A DNA stretch of 64,000 bases from Georgenia daeguensis (GTDB lineage Bacteria > Actinomycetota > Actinomycetes > Actinomycetales > Actinomycetaceae): assembly GCF_039537705.1 (NCBI RefSeq), contig NZ_BAABBA010000011.1, positions 1-64,000 on the forward strand, in the 5' to 3' direction. The notes under the pieces are model-generated. The model saw only the letters and a list, made by a program, of their open reading frames with translations. It searched no databases and was not told where the DNA came from. Positions 58,206 through 64,000 of the stretch are shown here, in pieces. How positions within the stretch are numbered: the stretch's first letter is position 1; each line of letters starts with the position of its first letter. The translations under genes were made by a program, and so were the position numbers.

Positions 58206-59513
58206 TCAGTCTCCGAGCAGCCCCATCGCACCCGGGATCCCGAGCGAGAGAGCGGGGATGTAGGTGATGGCGAGGAGCAGCAGGACGAGCCCGACGAAGT
58301 AGGGGACCAGCCTGGGGACCACCTGCTCGATCGTCACCCCGCTCACGCCGGTCGCGACGAACAGCACCGAACCGACCGGCGGTGTCATCGTGCCGATGCA
58401 CATCGCGAGGATGAGCACCATGCCGAAGTGGACCGGGTGCATGCCCAGCTCGGTGGCGATCGGCAGAAAGATCGGGGTGAAGATCAGGATCGCCGGCGTG
58501 ATGTCCATGAACGTCCCGACGACGAGCAGGACGAGCACCATCAGCAGGAGGATCAGCGCCTTCGAGTCGGCCACCGAGAGCAGAGCGTCCGTGATCGCCG
58601 CCGGGATGCCGGTGTAGGCCATGACCCAGGACATGCCCGAGGAAGCGGCGATGAGGAACATGACCACGCCCGTCGCGACGACCGTCCGGGTCACGACCTC
58701 CTTGAAGTCCCGCCACGTCATGCTGCGGTAGATCAGCGACAGGACCAGGCAGTACAGCACCGCGGCGCCCGCGCCCTCGGTCGCCGTGAAGACACCGGCG
58801 ACGATGCCGCCGACGACGACGACGATGAGCAGCAGGCTGGGGATGGCCTGGACGAAGACCTTCAGCGCGCCACCAGGGGTGATGGAGCGGGTGGTGGGGT
58901 AGCGGTTGCGGCGGGTGAAGAGGTACGCGATCACCATGACGACGATCCCCATGAGGATGCCGGGCACGTAGCCGGCCATGAAGAGTGCCGAGACGGACAC
59001 GCCGCCGGCGACGGTCGAGTAGACGATCGAGGCCGTCGTCGGTGGGATGAGGAGACCCGTGGACGCGGAGGCGATGTTGACGGCGGTGCCGAAGGCAGGG
59101 TCGTAGCCCTCCTCCTTCTGCCGCTGGTGCAGCGTGCCGCCGATCGCAGCGGCCGCCGCGACCGCCGAGCCGGACAGCGCCCCGAAGAGCATGTTCCCGA
59201 CGACGTTCGTGTGCGCCAGGGCGCCGGGGATCCGGCCGGCGAGCACCAGAGCGAGATCGACGAGCCGGCGGGCGATGCCGCCGTTGTTCATGATGTTGCC
59301 GGCGAAGATGAACAGCGGGACGGCGAGCAGCGAGAAGCTCTCGATCCCGACGTTCATCTGCTGGCCGATCACGTACGTGGCGTCGTCCCACCTGAGGAAC
59401 ACCAGCGCGGTGAGGAACGAGGCGACGCCGAGCCCGACGGAGATGGGGACGCCGACGGCCAGCAGGACGAAGAACGCGCCGAACAGGACGGCGACGGCTG
59501 TGAGAGCTTCCAT
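58206..59513 (-). CDS. TRAP transporter large permease, DctM subunit
   Basis: 435 residues with about 12 membrane segments. Family segments are LAVGVPISVGLGVASFLTAL, SFSLLAVPLFIFAGNIMNNGGIARRLVDLA, ALSGSAVAAAAAIGGTLHQRQKEEGYDPAFGTAVNIASASTGLLIPPT and the C-terminal GTMTPPVGSVLFVATGVSGV. It drives Na+- or H+-coupled uptake of the substrate delivered by DctP. The start overlaps the DctQ stop (TGATG). In the SiaM/UxuM-like group, substrates include sugar acids. Confidence 0.93.
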   Translation of the reverse strand: MEALTAVAVLFGAFFVLLAVGVPISVGLGVASFLTALVFLRWDDATYVIGQQMNVGIESFSLLAVPLFIFAGNIMNNGGIARRLVDLALVLAGRIPGALAHTNVVGNMLFGALSGSAVAAAAAIGGTLHQRQKEEGYDPAFGTAVNIASASTGLLIPPTTASIVYSTVAGGVSVSALFMAGYVPGILMGIVVMVIAYLFTRRNRYPTTRSITPGGALKVFVQAIPSLLLIVVVVGGIVAGVFTATEGAGAAVLYCLVLSLIYRSMTWRDFKEVVTRTVVATGVVMFLIAASSGMSWVMAYTGIPAAITDALLSVADSKALILLLMVLVLLVVGTFMDITPAILIFTPIFLPIATELGMHPVHFGMVLILAMCIGTMTPPVGSVLFVATGVSGVTIEQVVPRLVPYFVGLVLLLLAITYIPALSLGIPGAMGLLGD

Positions 59514-60025
59514 CAGTCAGTTCCCTCCGGGGCGACCATGGGGACCCCGGTGAGGTCCTCCCAGATGTTGAGCACCTGTGCGGCGGTGATGGCGAGCCCG
59601 GTGATGGGCGCGATGGCGTAGACGAGGCCGCGCGAGATCCCCAGCAGCGCCGAGTAGTCGTTGCGGGCGGAGATCGCCAGCATCGTGCCGCCCACGACGA
59701 GGACGACGACGGCAAAGAGGAGCACGAGCACGTCGGAGCCGATGATCAGGCCCCGCCGCGTGGCCGGGCCGAACTTGTCCCGCACCACGATGAGTGCCAT
59801 GTGCTTGCGGTGGAGGAACGCGTAGGCGGCGCTGACGAAGGAGGTCCAGATGAGCGCGTACCGCACGAGCTCCTCGGTGAAGGCGACCGGGCTGCCGAGC
59901 GCGTAGCGGGTGAAGACCTGGTACAGCACCAGGAAGGTCATGAGGACGAGGAGGGTGCCGGCGAACCACACGAGGACCGCGCCGAGCACTCCTCTCATCC
60001 TGTCGAGACGGTCTTGCGTCGTCAT
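59513..60025 (-). CDS. TRAP transporter small permease, DctQ subunit
   Basis: 170 residues with four membrane segments (VLGAVLVWFAGTLLVLMTFLVLYQVFTRY, VRYALIWTSFVSAAYAFLHRKHMAL, LVLLFAVVVLVVGGTMLAI, GLVYAIAPITGLAITAAQVLNI). The E-E-L-V-R-Y motif and HRKHMAL are conserved in DctQ. ATG 60025 is chosen because GAGGA lies six bases upstream; GTG 60037 is possible. Coupled to dctM. Confidence 0.9.
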   Translation of the reverse strand: MTTQDRLDRMRGVLGAVLVWFAGTLLVLMTFLVLYQVFTRYALGSPVAFTEELVRYALIWTSFVSAAYAFLHRKHMALIVVRDKFGPATRRGLIIGSDVLVLLFAVVVLVVGGTMLAISARNDYSALLGISRGLVYAIAPITGLAITAAQVLNIWEDLTGVPMVAPEGTD

Positions 60026-60033
60026 TGCGTTCC

Positions 60034-61059
60034 TCACTCCCTGGCCGACTCGATGACTGAGAGGAGCTCCGCGACCTCGGGGTGCTCCTCCGCGTACCGG
60101 TCGACGACCGGTCGGGTTGCCTCACGGAAGGCGTCAGTGTCGACGTCGGTGACGAACTCGACGCCCATCTCCTCCGCCTCGGCCACCGACTGCCGGATGC
60201 TCTCCGCCCACATGGCCTTGTGCTCCTCGGTGGAGGCCCGGGCGGCCTCGGACACGAGCTCCTGGTCCGCCGGGTCCAGCCGCTCCCAGGCGTCGCTGCT
60301 CATCACGAGCATGTCCGGGATCCGCGTGTGCTCCGTCATGGAGAACGACTTCGCGACCTCGCCGTGGGCGCTCTGGGTCAGGACGGTCTCGTTGCTCTCG
60401 GCCCCGTCGATGAGCCCGGTCTGCAGCGAGGTGTAGGTGTCGCCGAACGCCATGACGATCGGCGCGGCGCCGAGCTCACGCACGAAGTCGGTCTGGGACC
60501 GCATGTCTTGGACGCGGATCTTCAGGCCGCGCAGGTCCTCGGGCGTGCGGATCGGCTTGTCCGCCGTGTAGAAGGACCGCGCGCCCGAGCTGTAGTAGGT
60601 CAGGCCGACGAAACCGTCGTCGACGGTCGAGCGGAAGTACTCGGCCATCTCGGGCGAGTCCAGGACGTCGTAGTACTCCTCCTCGGACTCGAAGACGTAC
60701 GGCAGGCCGAACGTGTGGTAACCGGGGTCGTAGTTCGCCAGGCCCGGCGCGCTCACGCGGGTCATGTCGACGACCCCCTGGCTCAGCTGACCGAGGACGT
60801 GGGGCTCGGCGCCGAGCTGGCCGTTGCCGTACGTCCGGACGACGATGCGACCCTCGCTGCGCTCCTCGACCTCCTCGGCGAAGATGGTCAGCGCCTGCGT
60901 GGTGACGTGGGTGTCGCCCAGGTTGTGCGCGAGGCGCAGGACCAGCGGGTCCTCCTCGGTGGCCTGGGCGCTCATGACGGGGCCGGAGCCCGGCGCGCAG
61001 GCGGCGAGCGTCGTCGTCGCCACCAGGGCGGCGACGGTGCAGAGCAGTCGTTTCCTCAT
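60034..61059 (-). CDS. TRAP transporter substrate-binding lipoprotein, DctP subunit
   Basis: 341 residues. Signal peptide with lipobox TLAACAPG, so it is lipid-anchored at the outer face of the membrane in this Gram-positive. RLAHNLGDTHVTTQALTIFAEEVEERSEGRIVVRTYGNGQLG opens the domain. The conserved arginine that binds the substrate carboxylate is in EDLRGLKIRVQDMRSQTDFVRELGAAPIVMAFGDTYTSLQTGLIDGAESN. This makes an acidic ligand likely, for example a uronate. ATG 61059 has GGGAG eight bases upstream; GTG 61077, overlapping the GH31 stop as GTGA, is the alternative. Confidence 0.93.
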   Translation of the reverse strand: MRKRLLCTVAALVATTTLAACAPGSGPVMSAQATEEDPLVLRLAHNLGDTHVTTQALTIFAEEVEERSEGRIVVRTYGNGQLGAEPHVLGQLSQGVVDMTRVSAPGLANYDPGYHTFGLPYVFESEEEYYDVLDSPEMAEYFRSTVDDGFVGLTYYSSGARSFYTADKPIRTPEDLRGLKIRVQDMRSQTDFVRELGAAPIVMAFGDTYTSLQTGLIDGAESNETVLTQSAHGEVAKSFSMTEHTRIPDMLVMSSDAWERLDPADQELVSEAARASTEEHKAMWAESIRQSVAEAEEMGVEFVTDVDTDAFREATRPVVDRYAEEHPEVAELLSVIESARE

Positions 61060-61073
61060 GGTTTGTGTCTCCC

Positions 61074-63593
61074 TCACATGCCGAGCATGTCGACGGGCTC
61101 GAACGAGATCGTGACGGCGAGGTCGCCGCCGGGGTCGGGGGTCTTGACGAGCACGGACCCGAGGCGAGGGTCGTAGTGCCAGCCGGTGTCCGCGGCGTCG
61201 AAGCGCTCGCGGTGGAGCAGGTGCGGGATGCGGTCGCCGTCGAGGGCGACCCAGTGCGGGGCCCGCCCCGGGTGGATGACGTCGAGGAGGAGAGTCCTGA
61301 CGGCGCTGCGGTAGTCGCCGCGGCGGGTGAGGTCGATGACCACCCGTTCGCCGGCGGTCATGGTGATCTCCGTCTCCCGGTACGCCCCGGTCTCGTGGGC
61401 GCGGGTGAGGCCGTCGTCCTCATAGAGGAGGAAGTGGCCGTCGCGGTCGGCCGCGCAGAGGAGGTGCAGGCCTGTGACCTCGTCGCGGGTGAGGCTGTCC
61501 AGCTGGTTGGCCGCGAGCGGGACTATCCCGCCGCCGCGGACGAACAGCGGGACGGACCCGAGGTCGACGGGTAGGTCGACGGTCTGCCCGCCCTCGTGGC
61601 GCCGCCGTGTCCACGCGTCGTAGAACACCTCGCCCGCCGGGAGACGGACGGTGCGGGTGGTCGCGCCCGGTGTGAGGACGTTCGCGACGAGGAGGGAGTC
61701 GCCGAGCATGAAGTCGTCGGAGGTCTCGTCGCCGGCGGGGTCGTCCTGGAACGCGCTGACGAGCGGCTCCATGATCGGCAGGCCCGTCCGGCTGGCGCGG
61801 GCCATGAGCGAGTACAGGTAGGGGAAGAGCCGGTACCGCAGCTTGATCGCGTCCCGGACGTAGGCGGTGTGGTCGCCGTACATCCACGGCTCGGTGACCG
61901 TGTTGTCGGAGTTCACCGAGTGAATCGAGAAGCGGGGCTGGAAGATGCCGTGCTGCACCCAGCGCACGAGCAGCTCGGGCTCTGGGGCGGGCCCGTGGAA
62001 GCCGCCGACGTCGCAGCCCTGGTTGGCCACGCCGGAGAGGCCCATGCCGAGGACGGTGGCGACGTTGTGCCGCAGGGACTCCCAGGACGTCGAGTTGTCG
62101 CCCGCCCAGGTCTGCGCGTAGCGCTGGATGCCCGCGTGACCGGCGCGGCAGACGATGTAGGGGCGGGCGGAGGGGTCCTTCTCGGCGACGGCGTCGCGGG
62201 TCACCCGGCACATGAGGTTCGCCATCACGGTGCGGACCCGGCCGATCGTGGCGCCGGCGCCGTCGAAGTCACAGCGGGAGTCCTTGTCGATGATCCCGTC
62301 GTACTCGCAGTTGTCGTTCCAGACCGACGTCGTGCCCTTGTCCAGAACGGCCTCGGTGAGCCAGCGCTTCCACGACTCGCGGGCGGCCGGCCTGGTGAAG
62401 TCGACGAACCGGCCCGGGCCACCCCACCAGGCGCCCACCGCGGGGCCGTCACCGGCGCTCGCGGCGGCGTCGGCGCTGCGGGTCACGAAGACGTCCGCGG
62501 CGGCGAACTCCTCGAGCCGGGGGTGGACGTCGAGCACGGCGGGCTTGACGTTGGGGGAGACGGTGACGCCGCGGTCCGCCATCGCGGCGAAGAAGCCCTC
62601 CGGGTCGGGGAAGCGGTGGTCGTTCCAGGTGAGGACGCAGCGCTTCGGGCCCGCCCCGGTCTCCTGGGTGGTGTAGCCCGAGGAGAGCTGGAACCCGTCG
62701 ACGGGGATGTCCTCCGCGCGGGCGATGTCGATGAACTCGGTGATCGCCCGGTCGCTGCCGGCGTCGAGCTCCGAGTAGTACATCGACGAGGCGAGGTACC
62801 CCAGGGCGTACCTGGGCAGCAGCGGCGGCCGCCCGGTCAGCGTCGTGTACCGCCGCACGACGTCGCGGATGGCGGGCCCGGCGATGAGGAAGAGGTCGAC
62901 GTCGCCGCCGTCGGTGCGGTAGCGGCTGTGCGAGGCCCAGTAGTTGCTCCGCTCCCGCCCCAGGTCGAAGTCGCAGTCGTACGTGTTGTGGTAGAAGTAC
63001 CCGACCGCCTTGCGGGTGGCCCGGTTCAGCTTCACGTAGAACGGGATGTGCTTGTACAGCGGGTCGGTCTCGCGGGGGTCGTAGCCGAGGGCGTCCTTCG
63101 GGCTCATCGTGATGAGCTTCTGCGCCTTGTTCAGCGAGCCGGTGGTCTCCCCGAAGCCGTAGAAGGCGTCGTCGGGGGAGATCTCGCTCGTGTGGGAGCG
63201 GCGCCCGTTGGAGTCCGCGAGGTAGCCCAGGCCCTCGATGTCCGCGTGGAGGAGCGTGCCCTCGCCGTCGTAGACGCAGATCCGGAACGGGTCCTTCTCG
63301 ATCTCCACGCGCAGGTTGCCGCCGGTCAGGCAGAAGCTGTCGCCGCGGTCCTCGAGGCGCACCGGGGGCGGGGTGACCCGCGTGCGCTCGCCGCCCATGA
63401 ACGCGTCCAGCCTGTCCGGCCACGCGGTCGTGACCAGCGAGTACGACTCCTCGGCGAAGTCACCGTCGAAGCCCGCGCGGATCCGCAGGATGTCCTCGGT
63501 CACGAGGATGAGACGGATCTCCACGCCGTCCGTGCGGACACGGACCCAGTCCTCGACCAGCTCAACATCATCGACTCGCGTGGTCACACGCAC
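61074..63593 (-). CDS. Glycoside hydrolase family 31 enzyme
   Basis: 839 residues, no signal peptide, so intracellular. N-terminal beta-sandwich to about 230, TIM barrel to about 620, two C-terminal beta domains. The nucleophile segment is TTSVWNDNCEYDGI (Asp near residue 427) and the acid/base is in RAGHAGIQRYAQTWAGDNSTSW (Asp near 498). The first reads CRAG in place of the usual RS, and WNDNCEY differs from the WNDMNE of alpha-glucosidases, so the substrate specificity is uncertain (alpha-glucoside, alpha-xyloside or alpha-galactoside). GTG 63593 has GGAGGAG seven bases upstream. First gene of the operon with the TRAP importer and AraC, so it probably releases monosaccharide from an imported acidic disaccharide. 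Confidence 0.9.
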   Translation of the reverse strand: MRVTTRVDDVELVEDWVRVRTDGVEIRLILVTEDILRIRAGFDGDFAEESYSLVTTAWPDRLDAFMGGERTRVTPPPVRLEDRGDSFCLTGGNLRVEIEKDPFRICVYDGEGTLLHADIEGLGYLADSNGRRSHTSEISPDDAFYGFGETTGSLNKAQKLITMSPKDALGYDPRETDPLYKHIPFYVKLNRATRKAVGYFYHNTYDCDFDLGRERSNYWASHSRYRTDGGDVDLFLIAGPAIRDVVRRYTTLTGRPPLLPRYALGYLASSMYYSELDAGSDRAITEFIDIARAEDIPVDGFQLSSGYTTQETGAGPKRCVLTWNDHRFPDPEGFFAAMADRGVTVSPNVKPAVLDVHPRLEEFAAADVFVTRSADAAASAGDGPAVGAWWGGPGRFVDFTRPAARESWKRWLTEAVLDKGTTSVWNDNCEYDGIIDKDSRCDFDGAGATIGRVRTVMANLMCRVTRDAVAEKDPSARPYIVCRAGHAGIQRYAQTWAGDNSTSWESLRHNVATVLGMGLSGVANQGCDVGGFHGPAPEPELLVRWVQHGIFQPRFSIHSVNSDNTVTEPWMYGDHTAYVRDAIKLRYRLFPYLYSLMARASRTGLPIMEPLVSAFQDDPAGDETSDDFMLGDSLLVANVLTPGATTRTVRLPAGEVFYDAWTRRRHEGGQTVDLPVDLGSVPLFVRGGGIVPLAANQLDSLTRDEVTGLHLLCAADRDGHFLLYEDDGLTRAHETGAYRETEITMTAGERVVIDLTRRGDYRSAVRTLLLDVIHPGRAPHWVALDGDRIPHLLHRERFDAADTGWHYDPRLGSVLVKTPDPGGDLAVTISFEPVDMLGM

Positions 63594-63701
63594 GGGTGCA
63601 CTCCTCCGTCGGCATTCACTCTGGGGCCGAGTCAGCGCTGACGACGTCCCGCGTCGTTCGTGATCGGCTCAAAGAGCGTAGGAACGACGGGGTGACCACC
63701 A

Positions 63702-63747
63702 CTTGACGGAAATTGCCGTGAAGGTGCCCATGCTTGACGGATCTTGC
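63702..63747. promoter_or_regulatory. Direct repeat, possible AraC-type activator site
   Basis: CTTGACGGAAATTGCC (63702-63717) and CTTGACGGATCTTGCT (63733-63748) share 13 of 16 bases, 31 bp (about three helical turns) apart, 109 bp upstream of the GH31 start. Confidence 0.45.
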
Positions 63748-63777
63748 TCTTCCGGCGGTCGGCGGGCCTGCAGGCGT

Positions 63778-63809
63778 CACCGGAACGCCGTCGCCCCAAA
63801 ACCCGGCTT
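63778..63809. repeat. 32-bp dispersed repeat, copy 2
   Basis: Begins CACCGGAACGCCGTCGCCCC; partner of 55255-55286 (29 of 32 bases). Confidence 0.75.
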
Positions 63810-63832
63810 AGAGCTACTGCCGGGATGACAAC

Positions 63833-63862
63833 GCCCCCGAACCGCGGGAGCAGTTCGGGGGC
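63833..63862 (-). terminator. Hairpin, second terminator of the right-edge gene
   Basis: GCCCCCGAA (63833-63841) pairs with TTCGGGGGC (63854-63862) around a 12-base loop. Confidence 0.55.
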
Positions 63863-63872
63863 CTGAGGTAGG

Positions 63873-63912
63873 GCGGCCCGGACGGCTGCCTGTCGGCTGC
63901 CGTCCGGGCCGC
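63873..63912 (-). terminator. Strong hairpin after the right-edge gene
   Basis: GCGGCCCGGACGGC (63873-63886) pairs perfectly over 14 bp with GCCGTCCGGGCCGC (63899-63912), six bases after the stop of the minus-strand gene. Confidence 0.75.
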
Positions 63913-63917
63913 GCGGG

Positions 63918-64000
63918 TCAGCGGCCGCTGGGTGTGCGGACGGTGACGGTCTCCTGGAGCGTGATGTTGTCGGAGGAGTTGCCGACGTAGACGTCGAACT
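63918..64000 (-). CDS. C-terminal end of a probable GH3-type beta-glucosidase (partial)
   Basis: Only 27 residues plus the stop are in the window, ending FDVYVGNSSDNITLQ then ETVTVRTPSGR. The pattern F/Y-x-V-Y-V-G-x-S-S-x-x-I/L-x-L is the last strands of the fibronectin-III-like domain that closes family 3 glycoside hydrolases. The call rests on this short segment only. Same strand as the GH31 operon but separated by terminators, so it is an independent unit. Confidence 0.55.
   Translation of the reverse strand, partial: FDVYVGNSSDNITLQETVTVRTPSGR

Larger units (their letters stand above)
63594..63917. other. 324-bp intergenic region upstream of the GH31 operon
   Basis: No gene. From left: two copies of CTTGACGGA (63702 and 63733), the second dispersed 32-bp repeat (63778-63809) and two hairpins (63833-63862, 63873-63912) after the gene at the right edge. 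A leftward promoter must lie here; TACGCT on the minus strand near 63677 is a weak -10. Confidence 0.6.

Overview
The window is high-GC (about 70 percent or more in most genes), uses many GTG starts and overlapping ATGA/GTGA/TGATG gene junctions, and carries families typical of Actinobacteria: DUF4012, DUF4190, MHS-type MFS transporters, sugar ABC transporters without their own ATPase, and a 'CxxTVSG...' C-terminal domain on secreted proteins. It looks like a Micrococcales-type soil or biomass actinobacterium. The genus cannot be fixed from the sequence alone.

1-16 kb. The left edge is a nested pair of insertion sequences: an IS256-family element inside the last codons of an ISL3-family element, with a 9-bp target duplication still visible. 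The ISL3 element itself has cut off a glycosyltransferase. Next comes an exopolysaccharide segment that is visibly less GC-rich at first: broken glycosyltransferase, acetyltransferase, glycosyltransferase, GDP-mannose 4,6-dehydratase, GDP-L-fucose synthase, polyprenyl glycosylphosphotransferase and mannose-6-phosphate isomerase. This set can make GDP-L-fucose and start a lipid-linked repeat unit. It is followed by small surface or secreted proteins: a two-segment membrane protein, an FG-GAP protein with an HEVGH motif, a DUF4012 protein and a putative surface-anchored protein.

14-18.7 kb. A divergent catabolic module: GntR/FCD regulator and fumarylacetoacetase-fold enzyme on the minus strand, MHS symporter and FMN-dependent alpha-hydroxyacid oxidase on the plus strand, with a palindromic operator over the shared promoter.

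18.7-52.6 kb. A large carbohydrate-use locus. A LacI regulator faces an operon of an aberrant Nramp-fold transporter, an epimerase-like oxidoreductase and a DHDPS-family lyase or aldolase. Beyond it lie seven transcription units holding four secreted beta-propeller proteins, one secreted beta-helix protein, a hydroxyacid dehydrogenase, an enolase-superfamily enzyme, four Gfo/Idh/MocA oxidoreductases, a GDSL esterase, two other esterases, an AGE-family epimerase, NagB, NagA, two more LacI regulators and an ABC importer. Eight copies of one CG-centred LacI-type palindrome (TGCRAnCGnTTGCA, R = A or G) lie upstream of these units and tie them into one regulon. The enzyme mix suggests an acetylated polymer containing amino sugar and an oxidised (uronate-like) sugar. 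The propeller proteins have no function I can name and are candidates for a new polysaccharide-active family.

52.9-64 kb. A DUF4190 membrane protein, a second acetylxylan-esterase-like enzyme, a Tat-exported 5'-nucleotidase, then a minus-strand operon GH31 glycosidase - TRAP transporter (DctP, DctQ, DctM) - AraC regulator. The right edge holds the C-terminus of a probable GH3-type protein. No tRNA, rRNA, CRISPR array or phage gene was seen.
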